Assembly (NCBI GenBank): GCA_050084515.1
Contig: CM114272.1
Span: 16,244,001 to 16,308,000 of the forward strand
Length of the DNA stretch: 64,000 bases
Direction: 5' to 3'
DNA from: Blasia pusilla
Lineage: Eukaryota > Marchantiophyta > Marchantiopsida > Blasiales
The notes beneath the pieces were generated by a model that saw only the letters and a program-made list of their open reading frames with translations, was not told the origin of the DNA and ran no database searches. Below, in pieces: positions 55,021-64,000 of this stretch. Position 1 is the first letter of the stretch. Each line of letters starts with the position of its first letter. A program made the position numbers and the translations under genes.

Positions 55021-55221
55021 GACGATGTGATTGTTCATATTTGTGCACCTGTACCCGTATGCCTAGGGCTAGCTGGTCGAGAGAGAGAGCGAGAGAGAGA
55101 ATCACTTCTACAACTGCGTGACGAGCTTTGAATTGCAGGCGGATGCGGATATTTGCAGTGGACTGGATAAGACGATGTGATTGTTCATATTTGTGCACCT
55201 GTACTCGTATGCTTAGGGCTA

Positions 55222-55266
<45 letters not shown>

Positions 55267-55345
55267 TTGCTCTGCAACAACTGCGTGACGAGCTGTAAAT
55301 TGCAGGTGGATACGGATATTTGTAGCGGACTGGAGAAGAGGCTTT
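55021..55345 (+). repeat. ~150-175 bp tandem duplication containing GA tracts
   Basis: GACGATGTGATTGTTCATAT occurs at 55021 and 55171. Both units contain CTAGGGCTAGCTG or its near copy, a GA tract, CAACTGCGTGACGAGCT and GGATATTTG. The second unit is longer because its GA tract (55224-55262) has expanded. Confidence 0.92.
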
Positions 55346-55852
55346 TAGTTGAATGTAGGCGGGAGCAGTTTTGAGGAAGCGCGGATATTTTAGCACGGAA
55401 AGAGGTGTTTCTTGTAAAGCATGCGAACAGAATAATAGAACTTTTGATGGTGGTTTTTAACGAGGGCTGATTGCCTGTTTGGACGCGGACTCTCGAGGCT
55501 TCGGACGTTGGTGGAAAGTCCTCTGGTTCAGGTTATTGAAAGAAGCCATCCTCAAAATATCAACTGTGAACGTTGACTGATCGCTATAATGCCCCCGGAT
55601 CATTATGATTTCCGAATCCGTCATGCTGAGAAGTAGCTAGCTGAGCTAAAACAGACAAAAGTGGATTGAAGCAGAGATGGAACGCGCAGTGGAAGCGGAA
55701 GTCTTCATTTGCCCAGGACGCTCTCCGTGCAGGCACTGATGGACCGCGTGATGAGGAACGCCGGAAATTGGTGCAATCCTGAGTCACCGAATGATGATGA
55801 TATAAACCAGTGTTTAGCATATGAGTCAGAGGTACTATCTCTACGGCTCGCC

Positions 55853-55856
<4 letters not shown>

Positions 55857-55902
<46 letters not shown>
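55857..55902. repeat. (GA)23 microsatellite
   Basis: A 46-bp GA run directly abuts the 3' end of the LINE copy that starts at 55903. Probably the LINE inserted beside, or the tract grew next to, the insertion point. Confidence 0.95.
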
Positions 55903-55905
<3 letters not shown>

Positions 55906-56155
55906 AATGAAGAGATTTATTGTCCACGGGGGCCCCACAGTGCCATGGGACTTAGTTTTGAGACTTAATAACAATTTGAAGAAAGAACAACCACCAGCAA
56001 GGGCCTTAGAGGTCCTCTGAGCCAGGTGATTTTCCCTAGTCTTCACACAACTATGCAAGAATTTAGCAATTTGAATCTGATTCTGCCTAGCCATGAATTC
56101 GGAGACCTTGAGAGCCCGGTTGAGCAAAGAGATCCGGGAAGTCAAGCCGAAGAGA
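55903..56155 (-). pseudogene. LINE copy C, 5'-truncated 3' end
   Basis: Minus strand. It matches the 3' end of the LINE at 62142-64000: GATTTATTGTCCACG..., CCATGGGACTTAGTTTTGA and CTTCACACAACTATGCAAGAA. The encoded tail includes RLDFPDLF near 56140. Only about 250 bp remain, as expected for incomplete reverse transcription from the 3' end. Confidence 0.88.
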
Positions 56156-59100
56156 GAGAGAGAACCTTGCGACGGGACCAGAGACTCCTTGCTCGTGGGG
56201 TGAGCACACCCTACACGAGGAGAAAGTAACCCTGCCAGAGAGGAAGTAGAATCTTAGGGTATAGGTTGAATGTGTACCGAACGCTCCATAAGAGTTGGCG
56301 TGGAGCATCATGGTTTCAACCGAGAGCCATTTCACAATAGAGTTGAAGTAGCTCAAAATACGCCTCTAGAAGATTAAAGAGTCAGTTCAACAGCTTTGTG
56401 AGTTTTTGCGGTTTCCCTCAATATTGTGCCGCCTCTAGATGCCCTGCGCTGCCTTAATGAGTGTATTCACAAAAGACATATCTTTCCCCTGCAATTCAGA
56501 TCCTACAGGAACCTTTGATGCTTGTAAGGGACTAAAGAGCCTTTTCATTTGTGATTTTGCATGATTCCTTGTGTCTTTTTTGAGTCTACGGAATCTCCCT
56601 CAGAGCTTTATGACAGTGACACGGAGGTATTTCCTAGAGCGGCTACTGCCATCTCACCTCCGGCACGCCTCGTGTGATCTCCAGTAGATCCGCCCCAAAT
56701 TCAAATCACACTAACCTTAGTCAGCTACTTGGAAGGTTGTCACGTGGACGGCTCCAAGCATCCCTGTGATTGGTCTTCTGAACGCAGACTCCTACAATGG
56801 CCTCATGGTTTATGAGACTACTGGGTGCTGTACATGAGAATTGATGCCACTGGGAAGGGGGAAGGGGTAGGGGCGGAAGAGGTCGTGAGACTATTCACCT
56901 TTATGTCACTCGTTTTGTAGTTCTCATGACATGAACATCCTACATACAATCCTTTAATAATCTAATTCCCTGTGAACCCTGTAGGGGATCGCTTGTTCTC
57001 CATTATGGGTGTGATTTTCCTCCTGGTCATTGAGAGTATCATGCCACGGTTCAAAACTTTCACCTTGATTCCCATTGCGAATACAACTACATATTAGTGC
57101 ATGCCAGAGCCTTTCAACAGAAGACCTTGCACTTGAGTTGGAGAGTAGTTGTAGTTGGGATGGGTGGAAGAGGGAGAAGAAGTGAAGAAAGTACCACATG
57201 AGATTGTGAGTGGGTAGCAAAGAGAGTCTTGTCGGAGAGTTTCCAGCGGTTAGCAAAGGACTTCGACAAACGCTTTTCTCTCATCAAAATTCCAAAATAT
57301 TTTAGCAGTCCAAGCGGAAGCCCTTGGCAACGGCTCTAGGTTACTGGTCTGGTAAAACACCTCTAGAGTCCTAAGCCAGTAGTTTTGGAGAGGTGTATTG
57401 CCCTTTCTACTGTGTATATTTAGAATGTGATCAGGTGGAGTATTTAAATCCCATCCACACTTTCATGGTGGAGAATTCGGGATATGTTCCTGTCAGGGAT
57501 AGAGCTTGAATAACTAATGAACTTTTTTTTCATCTAATGGGAGTCAAGAGGGCCATGGCACTTGAAATTATAATATGTGCATCACCAATTTAGGCCAGAT
57601 CATTCAAGTAAGTGTTAGCAGTGTTCTAGTGAGGTAATTGTTGTAGATATCCCCTTTTTATTGAAGGAAAAACGTTCAGTAAAATAGCTTGCATCTAAAC
57701 CTGGTGAAAGCCTGATGTGACTTCTCAGGTACAGGTGCATGAAAGGTAGATGCTTGTCTAGTTCATCTCCTGACAACCATGATGAAGGTGCAACCTCGTT
57801 TCAACCTTTCCCCCTTGCAGATAAGTGGATGGTTCATCATCTTTGGTATTATCCTCTTGGTACTGGAGAAATGTGATCATCCATGATCTGTGGTCACTTA
57901 TGAATGCAGGGCTGGAAAACTTTAGAGTTTTAGACTATGATGATATGACTGGTATTGAAGAGCTGTAGCTTGTTTTGCGTTTGATAATTCAATTCTTTTG
58001 CAGTTTGGTTCCAAGAAGACACTTATTACCTCCCCCCCTCCCCCCCCGGGTTTTTCTTTAATTGCCATTGGATTTGCCATACTTTGTTAGGGTTGAACTT
58101 GGCACTAAGTGGATGTTACCCTGCCAATTTTTTTGATCCATGATTTGGTCTGTTTCAATGGGCCTTCTTTCATTCCAAGTGCTTCATATCCAAAGTTTAG
58201 GGCTGTGTGTGTCTCTGGAGCTACCTTGGCCTCTTCAACGAAGTTATTCGTCCTTTACTCTCCAGTGGCTGCACTCCAAATCCATTTCACACTAACCTTA
58301 GCCGTCCGTGAGAAATGAAATCACAGGATATATGCTACCTCCGTGCGTGTCCCTTTGTTTGGTGTTATCATCCTACACTGCTGTGCCATATTCTAATGAG
58401 GGCCTGACAAAGTGCAAGATAGCAGAGTCCTTTTTTCAGATATAATGTGGGGGTAGCTAAGAAATATGGTCACTTTGGGAAAGGATATTTGAGGGTAGTC
58501 TCTAGATGTGAGTGCTCCACTTGCAATACTCTGATAATTCAATGGCCAGGTAGGGGTAAGTGAGCACTAGAGATATTTCGTGCTCCACCCAATACCAGAG
58601 TTGATCTTAATCCTGATTGACACAGAATATAATAACAACACAGTTGACGAGGAACGTCTCACATTCTGGTCTGAAGTGAAGACCTGAAATTGAGAGTAGT
58701 TTGCTGAAGGCATCAGCAACAGTAAAAGTCCAGGGAGATTCTGGAGAACACTAATGTGTTGTTTTTGTAGATTGCCCTAAAGTGTCATTGAATTCAAAAA
58801 CCTAATCTGCACATATGATTGAAACACATAAAATTGATATGCAGAAAGTCTCCTCTTATGGACCAAATGGAGCCCTACATCCAACTTGGGGAAACTAGGT
58901 TCCTTGAAGATTGATGGATAATGGTATTCCCCACCCAGGTTGTTGCGCACCTTATTCAAAGTCCTTTGCCAGGCACACTGATACTCTTGAATAACTTGGC
59001 AGGATGGAGGTAGGGTGGGCATGATTGAGGGCTGTATCTTTGGTTTCAGCTAACAGCTGCTCAAGGATCTGGGGAGAAGATGCAAGGTCAGTCCTATGTC

Positions 59101-60017
59101 GAGATGGTGATATTCTGTCCTGCTTTTGCAGAGGTGCTGCTTCGCACTTTGAGGTTGCCCAAAAGTATACCCCAAAAATCACAAGTACCTGGCAGATTCA
59201 ATTGCTGCAACATGTTGCAGAGGAGGGCCCATAAGTACAGCTTGAAAACAAGAAACAGGTGTCCAATTGATCAACCCGACCACGATGACCATACTTGCTG
59301 CTACCAGTCACAGACTACCAACACAAAAGAGAGCACTTACCAACCAGGGCCATGGCAATGAACGTCTGCCACAGATAAGCAACTCTATGAAGGCTAATTT
59401 TATTCGGCCAACTGAAGCTTCCCTACAACATCGCCAAGGGGTTAAATCTGTCGTGGTACAGGAGACCCATCAAAACTGAACGTCTTTGGGCTTTTGCAAC
59501 CCAACCAAAATGAGAGGGACTGTTGTCATGATTTAATACCTTTTGTAGCCCTTGGCTCTGGTTGGGCTAGGACTGAGATTGGCTCAGGAGGAAGAGTGAA
59601 GGTCTGATTTGAGAGGAGAGACTGTCTCAGAGTCTTAATTGGGAGGGGTGCAGAACTTCCAAGTGTCGGCCTATAAACTAATTATCACTCAACCCTATCT
59701 TATCTGAGTTTGGACAGTGAAAAGCTCTTATCTTTGGACAGTGCAGCACCTTTTGGGAGTGATTCTAAGCTACTCAACTTGCTCAACCACTCTGGTGATA
59801 CCAACTTAGAAATTTCAGAGCAGGTTAATAATCTTTCTGCTAGTTATTGCTTTCAAGCATCCTGATAGTGACTTTGGCTTTCTAGGATTTTAGTGGTGCT
59901 ATCCTACTGCTATCGGTTCAAAGAAGTAGTTTCTGAACTTTAACTTGAACCGGGTTCCTGAACAAGGCATCCCCTGGGAACTGTCCTTGCTGTCTGCGGG
60001 TTCAGGCTTTGGAGACT
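56156..60017. other. No recognised gene
   Basis: I recognise no protein over 3.9 kb. A run of C and T is at about 58028-58048. Two related words, AAATTCAAATCACACTAACC at 56697 and AAATCCATTTCACACTAACC at 58277, hint at an old duplicated repeat. Short minus-strand frames at 56954-57256 and 58777-59182 lack known motifs. It may be intronic or decayed transposon DNA. Confidence 0.4.
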
Positions 60018-62135
60018 GAGAATGAATGAATGAAATGAATTATTGTACATGGGGGGTCCAAAGAAGGACCATGAGAATTTGATTTGCAACGAGAATTTAT
60101 CATTGTGAACCCAATCAAAGAGGGCCTAAGAGGTGCTCTGGTCCAGGTGGTGTTGCCTGGCCTTCTCACACCCATTTACAGATGTGGCAATCTGAACTTG
60201 GTTCTTGCTAGGCATGAAGTCAGCAACCGTGAGGGTAGGACATTGGAAGAGAGCTGGGAGATCGACTCTGATTTTCCGGGTTAATTGCACTTGAAGAGAA
60301 AATGTTCTTCACAATCTAAAATTCCTGGAGTAGAAAGCCTGCATAATCTGTCCTCTCTTTTGGGATGTGAGAAGTTTCGTCTCTCTAGTTCTAAGTCTGC
60401 GGGGCCACATCTGAATTATGTAGTGAATGACGGAGTTTGGTGGACATCTTGGCAGAGATAGAAGAAGCCTGTTTAGTAGATCGCTGGGTATTCATGAAAA
60501 TGCCATAACGTGGCATCCTTTCACCAGTTTTCCCAGACTGATTGCACCTCCTCTCCCATAGCTTTTGGTGCTTATCCCAGGTAATGGAGATAGAATTGTT
60601 GTGCAAAATCTCTACTTGTTAAGCCCTATGTTAAGGCTTTTGTTAGTATTTGTTGGCAAATTGTCAATTGATGTGCCCCACTTGTTAAGCCATGGGCTGC
60701 ACTCCTGGTAGCAGTTATTTGCCCCAGTAGCAGCAGTATCCTTGGAAGGCACTTACAGAGAGGTGATTAGGGTAGTCCTCTGGAATAGCCTCAAGATGCT
60801 GAAGGAATGTGATCAGGCTTTCGACTGCATGAATCTTCAACGGAACTTCTCCAAACAATGTTCTATACAGTTTGGCCATGAGTGGACTCAGCATAATAGT
60901 TCTATAGTTGGGGGCCACCATTGGTTCCCCATCCATGAAAAATGGATGTATGGTATTTATCTGCCTTTTGGGAGGGAATCCTTGTTGAACAGTGGCATTG
61001 AACATGGTTGTTATTGTCAGAGCAATGGCCTTATTTGCCTTCTTGAACATCTGAGCATGACATTGTTAGTCATCTTCAGGTTTATTGTGTTGCTTACGGA
61101 TGCCTGATTTGACTTCTTCAAGGCTGAACAGGTCTGGTAGGTCCGTGTCCCCATCTGGCCATGGATTGGTGGGCATGGCTGAGTCACAATGATACAATTG
61201 GCAACCGTATGTGGTCCAGACCTGGAGATCTTGGAGAGGAATGCAACATTTTCTATTTCTGAATGTCTTCCAGAGGCGGGCTGGGTTGTATTTCAGCTGC
61301 TCGGTAAATTGTGACATCTTATCAGCAATTTACTTGTGCTTCCTTGGACACAACAGCCACTTGTATGCGTCATGTAGCTGTTTGAGTGGGAGCAGGTTGT
61401 GCTTCGCTTCTCATAGAATGGTGGAGTTCCCTGGGGATCAACTTACATTCCTGGTCAAATCAAGGGTTTGTGAAGAATGCACATGTTGGATTGATTCTCT
61501 TGCCGCCATATGACTGGAATAGGAAAACTTTCTTGCAACACTTATGAAGAATACCACTCAGTTGTTTGGTGCTCAACTCTGATGAGCGGTTCTTCAATGT
61601 GTCTGCAAAGACTATGTTGAGTTCATCTGCTTTGGCTCATATGAAAATGTGATGGTATTTCACTGGTGGAATACCCTGCTCTTCTATCATGGACAAAGCT
61701 TTGGAGAGTCATATGTTGAAGCAAATTGGTTTCAGCTCAGAGGTAACCATGGCTTTGGGGACCAGTGTCATGAGCCGATGTACTTCTATGATCAAGTACA
61801 CTCTGAGTTTGTGGTTCCTCTGTTGAATTCTAAGTGTCTGCTAGACATTTGTCCTCCTGAGCCTGGCCAGAGGGGGATGCCATTGCCAATGGCTAAACAG
61901 TGGGTAGAGCACAGTTCCAAAAGTCCTGTCTCCATGTCCTGTTTTGTGTGTGTCCTCTGATGTGCATTGGAGGTGTGGGTGAAATTCCTCCTTCATGAGA
62001 TTGTTGTAGGCTTCTTCTCCATTTGCCTCTTCCCCGGTACTGATTGGTAGATAGATTGGGGCTTTACTGGTGGCTGTTCTCCTGTTGAAGTCTCCAACCA
62101 GTAGGATGCCCCCTGCGTCAACCACTTCAGCTATG
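60018..62135 (-). pseudogene. LINE copy B (endonuclease to 3' tail), RT core deleted
   Basis: Minus strand. It starts within the APE-type endonuclease (EVVDAGGILLVGDFNRRTAT, about 62125-62060), followed by linker parts (ADELNIVFADTLKNRSSELS, NPxFDQECK) and NPARLWKTFRNRK (about 61280). The RT start follows (VAPNYRTIMLSPLMAKLY, near 60900). The reading then jumps to FGEVPLKIHAVESLITFLQHL, so the RT catalytic core (about 250-300 codons in copy A) is deleted near 60865. The C-terminus (KLWERRCN, TKLRHSLH) runs to about 60390. The 3' end is a (ATTC)n tail at 60018-60040. The 5' side is cut by insertion of copy A. Confidence 0.88.
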
Positions 62136-62141
62136 AAAATC

Positions 62142-64000
62142 GAGAATGAATGAATGAATAGATTTATTGTCCACGGGGACCCCACAGGGCCATGGGACTT
62201 AGTTTTGACACTTAACAACAAATTTGGAGAGAGAGCAAGCACCAGCGAGGGCCTAAGGGGTCCTCAGAGCCAGGTGAGTGTCCCTAGTCTTCACACAACT
62301 ATGCAAGAATTTAGCAATCTGAGTCTGATTCTGCCTAGTCATGAACGGGAGGACCCTGGGAGCTCGGTGAACAAAGAGATCCGGGAAGTCAAGCCTAATG
62401 TGATCGTGAAAGGTGCAGTCGAAGAGGTAGTGATGTTCATCATCAACAAGCCCCGAGTTGCAAAATCTACATAATCTGTCCTCTCTTTTCTTCTGTGAGA
62501 ATTTTCCTTTCTCGATCTCCAGGTCAGTAGAGCCACATCTGAATCTCGCTAATGTATGACGTAACTTAGTGGGAATGGGGGCAGAGATGTAGGAGGCTTG
62601 CTGCATGGATCTGCAGTTGTTCATGAGGGTGTGGTAGCGCCACATTCTTTCACCATTTTTGTGAGAGGAATTCCCCCTGCTTTCCCAGAGGCGCTGGTGT
62701 CGGCCCCAGTTGATGGCAATATAATTATTGTGTAATTGTTCAGCAAGGTCCTGGTGGATGGCCGTAGGCAGGTCACCGATGGATATTCCCCATTTCATGA
62801 GCCACTCCGTGCAGTCATAGTACCAATTTTTAGCCCCAAGGGTGGCACTATTTTTTGAAACCACGCAGGCCCTGGCGGATAGACGATTGGGATCGTCCTC
62901 GCAGATATCCTCAAGGTGTTGGAGAAATGTGATCAGATTTTTAACAGCATGGATCTCCATTGGTACCTCCCCAAACTCAGCCAATAGAATGTCGTGGGGA
63001 GTGGTTTTCCTAATGCCCAGACTCTGACGCATGAAGAGTTTCTGGGGGGCCTCAAGGCCCTGGGGCCAAGCCTTGGAGCTGGGGCCCCACACTTCAGATG
63101 CATAGAGTGTGGCTGGGATCACTAGAGCTTTGAAGAGATGGAGTTTCTGTGGAATATGCCACAGTTCCATTCTTCTGCAATTGGATTGTAGCAGGTGTAG
63201 ACCCCTCAAGCCTGCATTGATCTTGTTACGACTCCCATTGGCTCTCCATTGGTTGTTGGGTTTGAGTTGCACCCCCAGGTATATGTACTCACCCACAATC
63301 TCAATGATCTCCCTTCTCATTCCCTGGCTGAAGTTGAAAGTGTGTGACCGCTGCGCCGTAGGGAGCTGTGATCCAAAGATGATTATCTTCGTTTTCAGCA
63401 AGTTGACTTCCATGCCCGATTTGTTGCAGAAGGTTGAAAGTGCATTCAGGTAAAGTTGGAGCCCATGTGCTGTTCTAGACATCAGAACTATATCATCTGC
63501 ATACAGGAGCAGGGGGATGAGGCAGTGTGCTAGCTCTGGTGGATCTCCATTCACTCCAGAAAGCACCTCTTCAAGTTCGTCAATGTAGAGCCCAAACAAT
63601 GTAGGTGAGAGGGGGCATCCTTGTTTGACTCCGGTGTTGGAAGATAAAGTTTCAGATCTGCCCCTCTTAGTGGCAATCTGTGCAAACACCTGAGCATATA
63701 AGACCTTGATCGCTGTAAGTTGTTGTGGTGGGACACCCAACTCTTCAAGTCGTTTCCAAAGGAGCGCCCTTGGGACTGTGTCAAAGGCCTTCTTGAAGCC
63801 TACAAAACAGCAAAACAATTTACCGGGCTTGTGACCAATTCTCGACTTGGAAGTTTCTTCAATCAGTACCCGGAGTGTGAGAAGGTGATCCAGGGTGCTA
63901 TGTGAGTATCGGAAACCTGCTTGTCCTCTGGCTGGCACCTTCTTTTCTTCAGCCCAGTCGCTGATTTTCCTTTCCAGCAGTAGCCCATACAACTTGGCCA
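62142..64000 (-). mobile_element. LINE (non-LTR retrotransposon) copy A, 3' part
   Basis: Minus strand, running off the window at 64000. It consists of an ORF2 C-terminal part (63992-62253), a ~110-bp 3' UTR and a 3' tail of ATTC repeats (GAATGAATGAATG on the plus strand at 62143-62158). The tail abuts the endonuclease of copy B, into which this element was inserted. The 3' UTR is shared with copies B and C. Confidence 0.93.
62253..64000 (-). CDS. LINE ORF2: reverse transcriptase and C-terminal zinc motif (partial)
   Basis: The open frame of at least 579 codons continues past the window edge. Residues below count from the Met at 63992. RT blocks in order are GQAGFRYSHSTLDHLLTLR (about 23-41), FVGFKKAFDTVPR (63-75), GVKQGCPLSPTLFGLYID (about 121-138) and the active-site box YADD (164-167). 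In motif A the first catalytic Asp is Gly65 (GGC). GEVPMEIHAVKNLI follows further on, and near residues 508-526 CRFCNSGLVDDEHHYLFDC is a C-x2-C-x8-H-x5-C zinc-like motif common at the end of LINE ORF2. The frame is otherwise uninterrupted, so this is a young copy with one damaging change. The endonuclease lies beyond 64000. Confidence 0.93.
   Translation of the reverse strand, partial: AKLYGLLLERKISDWAEEKKVPARGQAGFRYSHSTLDHLLTLRVLIEETSKSRIGHKPGKLFCCFVGFKKAFDTVPRALLWKRLEELGVPPQQLTAIKVLYAQVFAQIATKRGRSETLSSNTGVKQGCPLSPTLFGLYIDELEEVLSGVNGDPPELAHCLIPLLLYADDIVLMSRTAHGLQLYLNALSTFCNKSGMEVNLLKTKIIIFGSQLPTAQRSHTFNFSQGMRREIIEIVGEYIYLGVQLKPNNQWRANGSRNKINAGLRGLHLLQSNCRRMELWHIPQKLHLFKALVIPATLYASEVWGPSSKAWPQGLEAPQKLFMRQSLGIRKTTPHDILLAEFGEVPMEIHAVKNLITFLQHLEDICEDDPNRLSARACVVSKNSATLGAKNWYYDCTEWLMKWGISIGDLPTAIHQDLAEQLHNNYIAINWGRHQRLWESRGNSSHKNGERMWRYHTLMNNCRSMQQASYISAPIPTKLRHTLARFRCGSTDLEIEKGKFSQKKREDRLCRFCNSGLVDDEHHYLFDCTFHDHIRLDFPDLFVHRAPRVLPFMTRQNQTQIAKFLHSCVKTRDTHLALRTP

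Noticed and set aside
59370-59480. Start of a LINE endonuclease on the plus strand (VKSVVVQETHQN)
   Set aside because: Only a short QET-like motif is visible and it is followed at once by a stop; no other endonuclease block is near.

Overview
The window is nuclear DNA from a plant-type eukaryote and is dominated by transposons. The one clear host gene is an intron-containing, plant-like TRAPP subunit (BET3/TRAPPC3) at 7541-9693. The rest is a dense mosaic of Ty3/gypsy, Ty1/copia, CACTA, hAT and non-LTR (LINE) remnants, small DNA transposons, solo LTRs, (GA)n microsatellites and tandem duplications. Low gene density, many element classes and LINEs with (ATTC)n tails fit a large, repeat-rich land-plant genome. 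A non-seed plant or other non-angiosperm is my guess; the sequence does not settle it.

Layout: 1-2805 is the 3' part of a gypsy element (RT end, RNase H, integrase, C-terminal PHD finger, LTR). 2806-3900 is a PIF1-helicase fragment between inverted LTR ends. 3992-6198 is a decayed unrecognised gene. 7541-9693 is BET3. 12759-15623 is an hAT transposase pseudogene (minus) split by a clean solo LTR. 15.6-17.4 kb is non-coding with a minisatellite. 17392-17710 is an hAT-type MITE. 18.1-20.6 kb is a copia/CACTA/gypsy-gag mosaic (minus). 20.6-22.0 kb is non-coding. 22.1-31.0 kb is a nearly complete gypsy element. 31.0-33.9 kb is a CACTA transposase split by a MITE and a solo LTR. 34.7-39.4 kb is a third, rearranged gypsy copy. 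40.1-45.7 kb is a large unrecognised minus-strand gene with zinc-finger-like motifs, also split by a solo LTR. 46.2-46.7 kb carries a tandem PHD-type zinc-finger fragment. 48.0-49.5 kb is a copia fragment. 49.8-53.2 kb is repeats, including a 350-bp tandem array. 55.9-64.0 kb carries three LINE copies (minus).

The most notable system is the gypsy family at 1-2805, 22.9-31.0 kb and 34.7-39.4 kb. It has a canonical C4HC3 PHD finger at the C-terminus of its integrase. It also carries a C5-cytosine DNA methyltransferase between protease and reverse transcriptase. In the 22.9-31.0 kb copy the methyltransferase and the N-terminal part of RT lie in a 2.0-kb internal inversion. Undoing it gives gag - protease - methyltransferase - RT - RNase H - integrase - PHD. 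The 34.7-39.4 kb copy independently shows the methyltransferase C-terminus directly upstream of RT on the same strand. The element thus combined a DNA-methylation writer with a putative chromatin reader. All copies here are broken by frameshifts, stops or rearrangements.
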